Shown: positions 1 through 5,016 of the stretch, one piece after another
Numbering within the stretch: the first letter of the stretch is position 1
Layout of the letters: each line of letters begins with the position of its first letter
Assembly: GCA_964230195.1 (NCBI GenBank)
Contig: CAXRGH010000213.1
Span: 1-5,016 of the forward strand
Direction: 5' to 3'
DNA: 5,016 bases
Origin: CAXRGH01 sp964230195
GTDB taxonomy: Bacteria; Pseudomonadota; Gammaproteobacteria; Enterobacterales; Alteromonadaceae
Translations under genes and position numbers: made by a program
Notes under the pieces: model-generated
What the model saw: the letters and a program-made list of their open reading frames with translations, nothing else
The model's database searches: none
Told to the model about the DNA's origin: nothing

Positions 1-479
1 TCGCTGTCGCCCTGCGCGACCTCGCGGGTACGATCCAAGCTAACTGGCGCCATGCCACCGCCAACACCCGGGATTACGGGTACTCTTGCTGCGCTGAAGG
101 TTTCCAATTGCTGAGGTTCATTCATGTGTTGTACACCAAGCACCATGGCCGCTGCTACGGTTGCAGCAATGCCGTATTGGGCAACATTTTTGAACAGATT
201 AACCACTTTAGCTTTCGTGGTATCAGGTAATGTCTGAGGGGATACATCAGGCGTTGAAGGCGACAAAATAGTGGGTTCTGATGCGAGTTTTGCCATCACA
301 CTATCAGAAAAATTAGACGGAACTGATGGCGCACGTTCATCTTGAAGCATATCTTTAATGAGATGATAACGAGCCCATTTTTGCTTCATATCTGCATCTT
401 GAACCAGTGAATCTAACGTTTCAGAGGACGCTGTTTCACCATCAAGATAGGCAGACATTTGTTCATTCTTATCAGTCAT
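1..479 (-). CDS. rseA: Anti-sigma-E factor RseA, N-terminal part (cut by left edge)
   Basis: RseA is a single-pass inner-membrane protein that binds sigma-E through its cytoplasmic N-terminal domain. It releases sigma-E after stepwise proteolysis by DegS and RseP during envelope stress. The reading frame opens with ATG at 479 and stays open for 159 codons to the left edge; the family is about 200 residues long, so the periplasmic C-terminus is missing here. Visible family marks are an N-terminal block MSAYLDGE (8-15), the YHLIKDML segment (38-45), a hydrophobic transmembrane stretch at about 102-117 (YGIAATVAAAMVLGV) followed by QHMN, and a periplasmic APVSL at 144-148. The last matches the E. 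coli segment where DegS cuts between Val and Ser. The gene starts 24 bp after the rpoE stop, with an AGGT ribosome binding site, so the two are surely cotranscribed. Identity is by remembered alignment to E. coli RseA. Confidence 0.95.
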   Translation of the reverse strand, partial: MTDKNEQMSAYLDGETASSETLDSLVQDADMKQKWARYHLIKDMLQDERAPSVPSNFSDSVMAKLASEPTILSPSTPDVSPQTLPDTTKAKVVNLFKNVAQYGIAATVAAAMVLGVQHMNEPQQLETFSAARVPVIPGVGGGMAPVSLDRTREVAQGDS

Positions 480-503
480 AATATTACCTGTTTTCCATCT
501 AAT

Positions 504-1082
504 TTAAGGTTGTAGCAATGGCTCTATTGCTTTATCTAACGCTTCGCGCGCTCTAAAAATACGTGAACGAACGGTTCCGATGGGACAATCCATCACCGAC
601 GATATATCTTCATAACTCATGCCGTCGAGTTCTCGCAAACTAATCGCAACTCGCAAATCCTCAGGTAGAGACTCAAGGGCCTCAAACAGGGTCTTTTGCA
701 ATTGGTCTCTCATCAAGTTTCGCTCAGGACTTGCGTTTGTTTTAAGTCCTTCACTGCCTTCGTAGTACTCGGCATCTTCAACGTCAACCGCACTATCAGC
801 GTGTTTACGCGAACGCTCAATCAAATAGTTTTTAGACGTGTTTACACCAATTCGGTATAGCCATGTGTAAAAGGCACTATCACCGCGAAAGTTGTGTAGC
901 CCTCGGTAAGCACGAATAAACACCTCTTGCGCTACATCTGCAACGTCCCCTGAGTTCTTGACATATTTAGAGACTAAATACGTAATCCTTTGCTGATACT
1001 TGACTACTAACAATTGATAAGCGTTTTTATCACCATTCTGGACGCGCTTCACAATTTCAAGATCATTTTCTTGCTCGCTCAT
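504..1082 (-). CDS. rpoE: RNA polymerase sigma-E factor (RpoE, extracytoplasmic stress sigma)
   Basis: Group 4 (ECF) sigma factor that directs RNA polymerase to envelope-stress promoters and is held inactive by RseA. The protein has 192 residues, against 191 in E. coli, and aligns nearly end to end. Region 2 spans about 25-92, with the core-binding part DVADVAQEVFIRAYRGL (46-62) and the -10-recognition part TWLYRIGVNTSKNYL (73-87). A variable acidic linker (about 97-118) follows. Region 4 spans about 130-182, with SLPEDLR (138-144), LRELDGMSYEDI (149-160) and the -35-recognition helix-turn-helix ending GTVRSRIFRARE (169-180). The ATG start at 1082 matches the conserved MSEQ N-terminus and has GGGAG four bases upstream. 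It is followed by rseA, as in E. coli. A sigma-E-like promoter at 1133-1160 suggests autoregulation. Confidence 0.98.
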   Translation of the reverse strand: MSEQENDLEIVKRVQNGDKNAYQLLVVKYQQRITYLVSKYVKNSGDVADVAQEVFIRAYRGLHNFRGDSAFYTWLYRIGVNTSKNYLIERSRKHADSAVDVEDAEYYEGSEGLKTNASPERNLMRDQLQKTLFEALESLPEDLRVAISLRELDGMSYEDISSVMDCPIGTVRSRIFRAREALDKAIEPLLQP

Positions 1083-1132
1083 TGAGCTCCCATTCTTTTA
1101 ATTCTAGTACGATGCTGCTGTATTGTTGGCTA

Positions 1133-1160
1133 ATAGAGCATCTCGTATTCAAAAAGTTCA
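1133..1160 (-). promoter_or_regulatory. Candidate sigma-E-dependent promoter of rpoE-rseA
   Basis: Reading the minus strand, TGAACTT (1160-1154) matches the sigma-E -35 consensus GGAACTT at six of seven bases. It is followed by a 16-base spacer and TCTAT (1137-1133), close to the TCTGA/TCTAA type of -10. Transcription would begin near 1127, leaving a leader of about 45 bases before the rpoE ATG. Known biology: rpoE in enterobacteria has a sigma-E-dependent promoter of its own, giving positive autoregulation. The match is seen directly; the start site and activity are inferred. Confidence 0.72.
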
Positions 1161-1205
1161 TAAATTATTTGATTAAATACAAAAAAAGCCGTCACGCGGT
1201 TTGAA

Positions 1206-1241
1206 TTTCTACTTAACCCCCCTTATCGAATAGTTTAAACT
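1206..1241 (+). promoter_or_regulatory. Probable nadB promoter/operator region
   Basis: nadB needs a rightward promoter between 1083 and 1274, but no strong sigma-70 match stands out. Two weak alternatives exist: TTGAAT (1201-1206), 17 bases, TATCGA (1224-1229); or TTAACC (1213-1218), 17 bases, TAAACT (1236-1241). The second -10 lies inside a perfect 10-bp palindrome, AGTTTAAACT (1232-1241), which is well placed to be an operator. The region also holds TTATCGAATAG (1223-1233), repeated upstream of ygfZ. Which hexamers are used cannot be decided from the sequence alone. Confidence 0.3.
1223..1233 (+). repeat. 11-bp sequence TTATCGAATAG upstream of nadB (copy 1)
   Basis: Identical to 3638-3648 upstream of ygfZ. 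It ends 41 bases before the preferred nadB start; the ygfZ copy ends 42 bases before its ATG. The sequence and spacing are seen directly. A shared promoter or regulator site is inference. Confidence 0.4.
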
Positions 1242-1258
1242 CTATCACTAGTTTTACT

Positions 1259-1277
1259 GGAAATGCTATGTTTTATG
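1259..1277 (+). promoter_or_regulatory. nadB translation-initiation region with three clustered ATGs
   Basis: The only Shine-Dalgarno-like sequence is GGAA at 1259-1262. Three ATGs follow: at 1263 (in frame, touching the GGAA), at 1268 (out of frame, ideal spacing of five bases) and at 1275 (in frame, 12 bases away). The protein alignment favours 1275, since it gives the same number of residues before the conserved Cys-Asp-Val-Leu as the E. coli NadB start. Confidence 0.45.
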
Positions 1278-2870
1278 TCTTTAACAATCGAACATCAATG
1301 TGATGTGCTCGTCGTTGGCAGTGGTGCCGCGGGGCTCAGCTTTGCATTAAAACTTGCAGAGACATCAAATGTTATTGTGTTGAGTAAGGGGCCGCTTTCA
1401 GAGGGCTCTACTGTCTACGCTCAAGGTGGTATTGCTGCCGTATTTGATGAGAATGACTCTGTTGAGAATCATGTAAGGGATACTTTAGTTGCTGGCGCTG
1501 GGTTGTGCGATGAAGTCGCCGTAGAATTCACTGCTGAAAATGCCAAAGATAGTCTTCAATGGCTGATTGATTTTGGCGTGCCATTTGACCAAGAGGTTAA
1601 TGAGCAAGGTGAAACTAAGTTTCATCTCACAAAAGAAGGTGGTCACAGTCATCGCAGAATTCTTCATGCTGCGGACGCTACCGGAAAAGCGGTCCAAACG
1701 ACACTCATTGAGACCGTGAGACAACACCCCAACATCCACCTTTTTGAGCGATATAACGCAATCGACTTAATCAAAAGTAAGCAAAACAATGACACCGTGT
1801 TAGGGGTTTATGTTTGGAACAGAGACAAAGAGTCGGTAGAGATTATACGCAGCAAATTTACAACACTTGCCACCGGTGGTGCGAGCAAGGTTTATCAATA
1901 CACATCAAATCCTGACATCGCAAGCGGCGATGGGATCGCAATGGCTTGGCGTGCGGGTTGTTCTGTTGCTAACATGGAGTTTAATCAGTTCCACCCAACC
2001 TGCCTTTATCACCCTGAAGCCAAAAACTTCTTAATCACTGAAGCACTGAGAGGCGAAGGAGCCTATCTGGTTGATGCTAACGGGCAACGATTCATGCAAA
2101 AGTTTGATGAACGCATGGAGCTAGCCCCTAGGGATATTGTTGCACGAGCAATTGATTACGAAATGAAACGTCAGGGTGCGGATTGCATGTATCTGGACAT
2201 CACCCACAAACCGGCGAATTTCATTGTAAAGCACTTTCCCACAATCTATCGGAAGTGCCGTTCATTGGGGATCGACATCACTCGCCAACCAATCCCAATT
2301 GTTCCCGCCGCTCATTACAGCTGTGGCGGCGTCATTACAGATACTAACGCCAAGACATCAATAGATAACCTGTATGCCATTGGCGAGGTTGCTTACACCG
2401 GATTACATGGAGCAAATCGTATGGCGAGCAACTCGCTATTAGAATGTTTAGTGTACGCGCGCTCTGCTGCAGATAACATCAGCCGACGCCTTGACGCAGC
2501 GTTAAGTGATGAGTTTATTCCACCATGGGATGAAAGTCAGGTGACCAACTCTGATGAAGAGGTCATTATCCAGCACAACTGGCATGAACTGCGATTATTT
2601 ATGTGGGATTATGTTGGGATTGTTCGCACGAATAAGCGCCTGGAACGTGCGATGCGAAGAATTGATATGTTGAAGCAAGAAATTGATGAGTATTACGCCA
2701 ATTTCAGGATAAGCAACAACCTGCTTGAATTACGTAATCTTGTGACAGTAGCCGAACTCATTGTATCCTGCGCAATGCAGCGAAAAGAGAGCCGAGGGCT
2801 CCATTATAATTTGGATTACCCTGATACATTGCCTTCTGCCAAAGTCACTACCCTACATCCTACCGAGTAA
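1275..2870 (+). CDS. nadB: L-aspartate oxidase NadB
   Basis: FAD-dependent cytoplasmic enzyme that oxidises L-aspartate to iminoaspartate, the first step of de novo NAD synthesis; NadA then condenses the product with dihydroxyacetone phosphate to make quinolinate. The 531 residues (E. coli 540) belong to the SdhA/FrdA flavoprotein family. The Rossmann dinucleotide motif GSGAAG is at 15-20, SKGPLSEGSTVYAQGGIAAV follows, and the substrate loop HLTKEGGHSHRR contains Glu121. Catalytic and substrate residues correspond to the E. coli set: His240 (in NQFHPT), Arg286 (APRDIVARAI), His347 (PAAHYSCGG) and Arg382 (GANRMASNS). The C-terminal helical domain carries WHELRLFMWDYVGIVRT and KESRGLH. No key residue is missing. 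The start at 1275 is chosen by alignment; an in-frame ATG at 1263 would add four residues (MLCF). It is divergent from rpoE and converges on ygfX with a 14-bp gap. Confidence 0.97.
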   Translation: MSLTIEHQCDVLVVGSGAAGLSFALKLAETSNVIVLSKGPLSEGSTVYAQGGIAAVFDENDSVENHVRDTLVAGAGLCDEVAVEFTAENAKDSLQWLIDFGVPFDQEVNEQGETKFHLTKEGGHSHRRILHAADATGKAVQTTLIETVRQHPNIHLFERYNAIDLIKSKQNNDTVLGVYVWNRDKESVEIIRSKFTTLATGGASKVYQYTSNPDIASGDGIAMAWRAGCSVANMEFNQFHPTCLYHPEAKNFLITEALRGEGAYLVDANGQRFMQKFDERMELAPRDIVARAIDYEMKRQGADCMYLDITHKPANFIVKHFPTIYRKCRSLGIDITRQPIPIVPAAHYSCGGVITDTNAKTSIDNLYAIGEVAYTGLHGANRMASNSLLECLVYARSAADNISRRLDAALSDEFIPPWDESQVTNSDEEVIIQHNWHELRLFMWDYVGIVRTNKRLERAMRRIDMLKQEIDEYYANFRISNNLLELRNLVTVAELIVSCAMQRKESRGLHYNLDYPDTLPSAKVTTLHPTE

Positions 2871-2877
2871 TACAGTG

Positions 2878-2897
2878 GCACGGCTTAGTAGCCGCGC
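2878..2897. terminator. Small hairpin between convergent nadB and ygfX (possible weak terminator)
   Basis: CGGCT (2881-2885) and AGCCG (2890-2894) form a 5-bp stem around a four-base loop. Beyond an A/C mismatch, two more pairs (2878-2879 with 2896-2897) extend it. The ygfX stop codon begins in the stem and lies mostly in the loop. No T-run follows on either strand, so it is not a canonical intrinsic terminator. It is nevertheless the only structure in the 14-bp gap between the converging genes. Confidence 0.3.
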
Positions 2898-3325
2898 TGA
2901 ATCCTTAGTAAATAACGACACAGGGCGCTGAAGTCAGCGCCCGACAATTGCCAACGCCACAACCATCTCTCGTTAATAATGCTGCGCTTCACATCACCGT
3001 ACCGCCAATAGACAAATAGTAAAGTTGTCCGGCTTTGCGGTAACGTTTCAAAATGCGCTGATTGCTGCCAATCGTAAAGGGCTCGGCCTGACAGCAACAA
3101 AATGGCGTGGGTTTGACGCTGTTCGCGCCTGAAATGCGGAGCGACCTCACTGTAGATACAAAGACTCAACAAACATAAAACAAAGAAACGAGCATCGAGT
3201 TCCGAAACAAGCAGGGCTATCAATCCGCCACAAAAACAAATCAATACCCCACAATCAACACAACGACATAGTCCAGCGTCGCCGCTCGGTTGGGGAATAT
3301 CAATCTTGGATTTTGATGCGATCAA
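2885..3325 (-). CDS. ygfX: YgfX/CptA family small inner-membrane protein
   Basis: Partner gene of sdhE. E. coli YgfX (CptA) is a membrane protein described as a toxin affecting FtsZ and MreB, though that role is disputed, so the function here is best left open. The 146 residues have the family layout: a short N-terminus, two closely spaced hydrophobic segments at about 26-40 and 45-59, a basic junction HFRREQR (64-70), and a soluble C-terminal part rich in Trp that ends ALCRYLLRIQ, similar to the E. coli ending. The identification rests on this layout, the ending and the position after sdhE; overall similarity is weak, as is normal for the family. The start is TTG at 3325. There is no in-frame ATG anywhere and stops lie just upstream, so translation must begin at a non-ATG codon, probably coupled to sdhE, which it overlaps by 26 bp. 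Five cysteines cluster at 20-32, an unusual feature. Confidence 0.8.
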   Translation of the reverse strand: MIASKSKIDIPQPSGDAGLCRCVDCGVLICFCGGLIALLVSELDARFFVLCLLSLCIYSEVAPHFRREQRQTHAILLLSGRALYDWQQSAHFETLPQSRTTLLFVYWRYGDVKRSIINERWLWRWQLSGADFSALCRYLLRIQRGY

Positions 3326-3557
3326 GGATGATTTTCACTATCTCAGCCAGTTCAGCATCATGGCATTTCTCATGTCCCATAAACCAAGCAAACAAATCAG
3401 GATCATCACATGTGAGTAATCGTTCGAACGTCACTTTTTGCGCTTCAGATAAGGCACTAAAACCATGAATAACAAACGGCTCCAATAAGACGTCTAATTC
3501 GAGCATACCGCGGCGACAAGCCCATTTTAACCTTGCATATCTGGCTTTTGTAAACAT
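3300..3557 (-). CDS. sdhE: FAD assembly factor SdhE (succinate dehydrogenase flavinylation factor)
   Basis: Small cytoplasmic protein that promotes covalent attachment of FAD to the flavoprotein subunits of succinate dehydrogenase and fumarate reductase (older names YgfY, CptB). The 85 residues (E. coli 88) contain the signature WACRRGMLELD at 12-22, including the RGxxE motif (Arg16, Gly17, Glu20) essential for flavinylation. The second conserved block, LLTCDDPDLFAWFMGH, is at 47-62, followed by the DAEL helix. The ATG at 3557 is supported by GGAG five bases upstream. The gene is first in a two-gene unit with ygfX, and its end overlaps the ygfX start by 26 bp. It is divergent from ygfZ, so its promoter must lie in 3558-3690. 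Confidence 0.95.
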   Translation of the reverse strand: MFTKARYARLKWACRRGMLELDVLLEPFVIHGFSALSEAQKVTFERLLTCDDPDLFAWFMGHEKCHDAELAEIVKIILDRIKIQD

Positions 3558-3621
3558 AGATTCTCCAATGCGTCCAACTTAGGTGGTTATATTAATCGAC
3601 TTTCCCTTGTAGAATAAATAA

Positions 3622-3651
3622 TTATCCCCATTTAAGGTTATCGAATAGAAT
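3622..3651 (+). promoter_or_regulatory. Weak candidate promoter of ygfZ in the sdhE/ygfZ divergent region
   Basis: TAGAAT (3646-3651) matches the sigma-70 -10 consensus at five of six bases. The only partner at a workable distance is a poor -35, TTATCC (3622-3627), 18 bases upstream. The 133-bp region 3558-3690 is AT-rich and must also hold the leftward sdhE promoter: GATAAT (3626-3621, minus) and TAATAT (3594-3589, minus) are possible -10 elements without a good -35. A near-palindrome, TTATCATAA (3663-3671), lies between the -10 and the gene. Assignments are tentative. Confidence 0.25.
3638..3648 (+). repeat. 11-bp sequence TTATCGAATAG upstream of ygfZ (copy 2)
   Basis: Second copy of the 11-mer also found at 1223-1233 upstream of nadB. 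It lies 42 bases before the ygfZ ATG and overlaps the candidate -10 hexamer TAGAAT at 3646-3651. Confidence 0.4.
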
Positions 3652-3690
3652 AATGGTAGAGTTTATCATAACTTCTAACACAAGGTTTCC

Positions 3691-4653
3691 ATGAAAAGAG
3701 GCACCATGACTGATTTTTCACCAATCAATCCCAAACAGCTGCAGTTTCCACAAGACGTCATCGTTCAACGCGATCAACATGCCATTATCAAGGTGACAGG
3801 TGAAGACGCTGTGAAATACTTGCAGGGCCAATTCACAAACGATATCTCGTTATTGACACCAAACCGCACGATGCGTGCAGCTCACTGTAATTTCAAAGGA
3901 AAAATGTGGGCAATATTTCAACTCATACCGTTTAACGGTGGTATCTATCTAGTCACCACTTTATCTAGCCTTGAAACTACGTTACGCGAACTCAAAAAGT
4001 TTGCAGTGTTCTCAAAAGTCACAATAGAACATGACACACACCTTCGATACTTATCTGGCTCACGTCAGGCGTTAACGGATATTCTGAAAACTCAAGGCCT
4101 CGCGACTGACGACAGTAGCAATGTAACTCAATCTCACGAGGCAAGTGTCACCTGGCATTGTGAGCGTAGTAGCGTGACCCATGTGATCGTGCCTGATACT
4201 GTTGCTTGTCAATCAGAATCAGAGTCAGATAGTGATTGGGTAAATACGGCTGAAGTGTTAGCAGGTCTGCCTCAGATTGTGGAGCAGACAGCCGATCAAT
4301 TTGTGCCGCAAATGATGAATTTACAACTCATTGATGGCATTAGCTTTGAAAAAGGTTGTTACACAGGGCAAGAGGTTGTAGCACGAACAAAGTATCTCGG
4401 TAAAAACAAACGAGCAACCTTACTTCTTCAAGCGACGAGCAGCGTTGCAGTATCTGCAGGAACTGACCTTGAATTGTCATTAGGCGAAAACTGGCGTAGA
4501 GCCGGAAGCGTTATCCGCAGTAGCCAATTCAACGGCAATACATATCTGCTGGCAGTGTTGCCCAATGATACCGAGAGCGACGCAATATTTAGACTCAAAG
4601 GCAATGACGAACTATTGTTTAATCTGAGCCCTTTACCCTACTCAATTAACTAA
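3691..4653 (+). CDS. ygfZ: tRNA-modifying/Fe-S cluster protein YgfZ (folate-binding)
   Basis: Tetrahydrofolate-binding protein of the GcvT-like fold (COG0354). In E. coli it is needed for full activity of certain Fe-S enzymes, including the tRNA methylthiolase MiaB. The 320 residues compare with 326 in E. coli. The N-terminal folate-binding region has VTGEDAVKYLQGQFTNDI (35-52) and the HCNFKGKMWA block (65-74). The diagnostic motif KGCYTGQE sits at 221-228 with the key cysteine at 223, followed by VVARTKYLGKNKR and a C-terminal beta-barrel-like part. An acidic Ser/Glu/Asp run occupies 175-182. The ATG at 3691 has AAGG five bases upstream; an ATG at 3706 with AGAGG upstream is an equally credible start, giving 315 residues. 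It is divergent from sdhE and probably cotranscribed with the FKBP gene 16 bp downstream. Confidence 0.93.
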   Translation: MKRGTMTDFSPINPKQLQFPQDVIVQRDQHAIIKVTGEDAVKYLQGQFTNDISLLTPNRTMRAAHCNFKGKMWAIFQLIPFNGGIYLVTTLSSLETTLRELKKFAVFSKVTIEHDTHLRYLSGSRQALTDILKTQGLATDDSSNVTQSHEASVTWHCERSSVTHVIVPDTVACQSESESDSDWVNTAEVLAGLPQIVEQTADQFVPQMMNLQLIDGISFEKGCYTGQEVVARTKYLGKNKRATLLLQATSSVAVSAGTDLELSLGENWRRAGSVIRSSQFNGNTYLLAVLPNDTESDAIFRLKGNDELLFNLSPLPYSIN

Positions 4654-4669
4654 TATCAAGAGCGCATCT

Positions 4670-5016
4670 ATGAATATAACGCACCTATCTGCCGTCACTT
4701 TGCATTTAACGGTTTCAACCACTGATGGCGTTGAGATTGATTCAACCATTGGCAAGGAGCCACTTCAGATCATACAAGGTACTGGATACATTATTGAGGG
4801 ATTAGAAAAAGCGATTACCGGAATGAAAGCTGGCGAGAAACTGACTGTCACCGTCGAACCTGAAAACGCCTATGGCGAGAGAGTCGATGGCCTAATGCAA
4901 GCAGTACCAATTTCTATGTTTGAGGGAATTGAAGTCACCGAGGGTATGCAATTCAGAGCCCAAACCGACGACGGTGAACAGTCAGTGATTGTTTTAGAAG
5001 TGACTGACGAAGATGT
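4670..5016 (+). CDS. SlyD-type FKBP peptidyl-prolyl cis-trans isomerase (cut by right edge)
   Basis: Prolyl isomerase and chaperone of the FKBP family, cytoplasmic since no signal peptide is visible. 115 codons are present before the sequence ends in an open frame. The order of motifs follows SlyD: a beta-strand N-terminus (VTLHLTVSTTDGVEID, 9-24), then GTGYIIEGLEKAITGMKAGEK (37-57), the flap entry ENAYGE (65-70), and the start of the insert-in-flap domain (VP..MFEGIEVTEGMQFRA, 79-97), which continues towards the edge. The Gly-Leu-Glu and Ala-Tyr-Gly motifs fit FKBPs of the SlyD/FkpB group. Whether it carries a metal-binding C-terminal tail cannot be seen, so no symbol is assigned. The start codon at 4670 has only a weak AGAG site, and the 16-bp gap after ygfZ suggests a shared transcript. 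Confidence 0.9.
   Translation, partial: MNITHLSAVTLHLTVSTTDGVEIDSTIGKEPLQIIQGTGYIIEGLEKAITGMKAGEKLTVTVEPENAYGERVDGLMQAVPISMFEGIEVTEGMQFRAQTDDGEQSVIVLEVTDED

Noticed and set aside
1485..1739. 84-codon open frame on the minus strand inside nadB
   Set aside because: It lies wholly within the strongly supported nadB gene, resembles no family I recognise, and is best explained as a shadow of the opposite-strand coding sequence.
2885..3557. sdhE-ygfX as a genuine toxin-antitoxin module (CptBA)
   Set aside because: The names CptA and CptB come from a proposed toxin-antitoxin pair, but SdhE is well established as a flavinylation factor and the antitoxin role is disputed. The sequence alone gives no support for a mobile or addictive module.
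3663..3671. TTATCATAA as an operator for ygfZ
   Set aside because: A 9-base odd palindrome in AT-rich DNA is expected by chance, and it matches no regulator site I can name with confidence.
1..5016. A novel defence, mobile or biosynthetic system
   Set aside because: All coding space is accounted for by conserved housekeeping families in an order typical of gammaproteobacteria. There are no repeats, integrase, transposase or inverted-repeat boundaries, and no unexplained long ORF.

Overview
The window looks like a core chromosomal locus of a gammaproteobacterium. The proteins align by eye, almost without gaps, with the E. coli RseA, RpoE, NadB, SdhE and YgfZ sequences as I remember them. The order (rseA-rpoE on one strand, divergent nadB, then sdhE-ygfX and ygfZ) is the one found in marine gammaproteobacteria. 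Moderate GC and this order suggest an Alteromonadales-like organism (Alteromonas/Shewanella type); that placement is inference.

Layout: (1) positions 1-1082, minus strand: the envelope-stress sigma factor gene rpoE, followed 24 bp later by its anti-sigma gene rseA, which runs off the left edge. A sigma-E-type promoter lies just upstream of rpoE, so the pair is probably autoregulated. (2) 1083-1262: a divergent regulatory region between rpoE and nadB. (3) 1275-2870, plus strand: nadB, L-aspartate oxidase. (4) 2885-3557, minus strand: sdhE (FAD assembly factor) and ygfX (small membrane protein) overlapping by 26 bp, convergent with nadB and only 14 bp from it. (5) 3558-3690: a second divergent regulatory region. 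(6) 3691-4653, plus strand: ygfZ, a folate-binding protein linked to iron-sulfur enzymes, followed 16 bp after its stop by a SlyD-type FKBP prolyl isomerase gene cut by the right edge.

How the genes relate: rpoE/rseA control the response to misfolded outer-membrane proteins. nadB, sdhE and ygfZ all touch flavin or Fe-S redox enzymes: NadB is an FAD enzyme of the SdhA/FrdA family and feeds the Fe-S enzyme NadA, SdhE attaches FAD to SdhA, and YgfZ supports Fe-S enzymes. Their clustering is conserved, but a direct functional link is inference.

I see no mobile element, CRISPR array, tRNA, rRNA, or clearly novel system. The points worth a second look are small: the promoter architecture, an 11-bp sequence shared by the two divergent intergenic regions, start-codon peculiarities of nadB and ygfX, a cysteine cluster in YgfX, and an acidic Ser/Glu/Asp tract in YgfZ.
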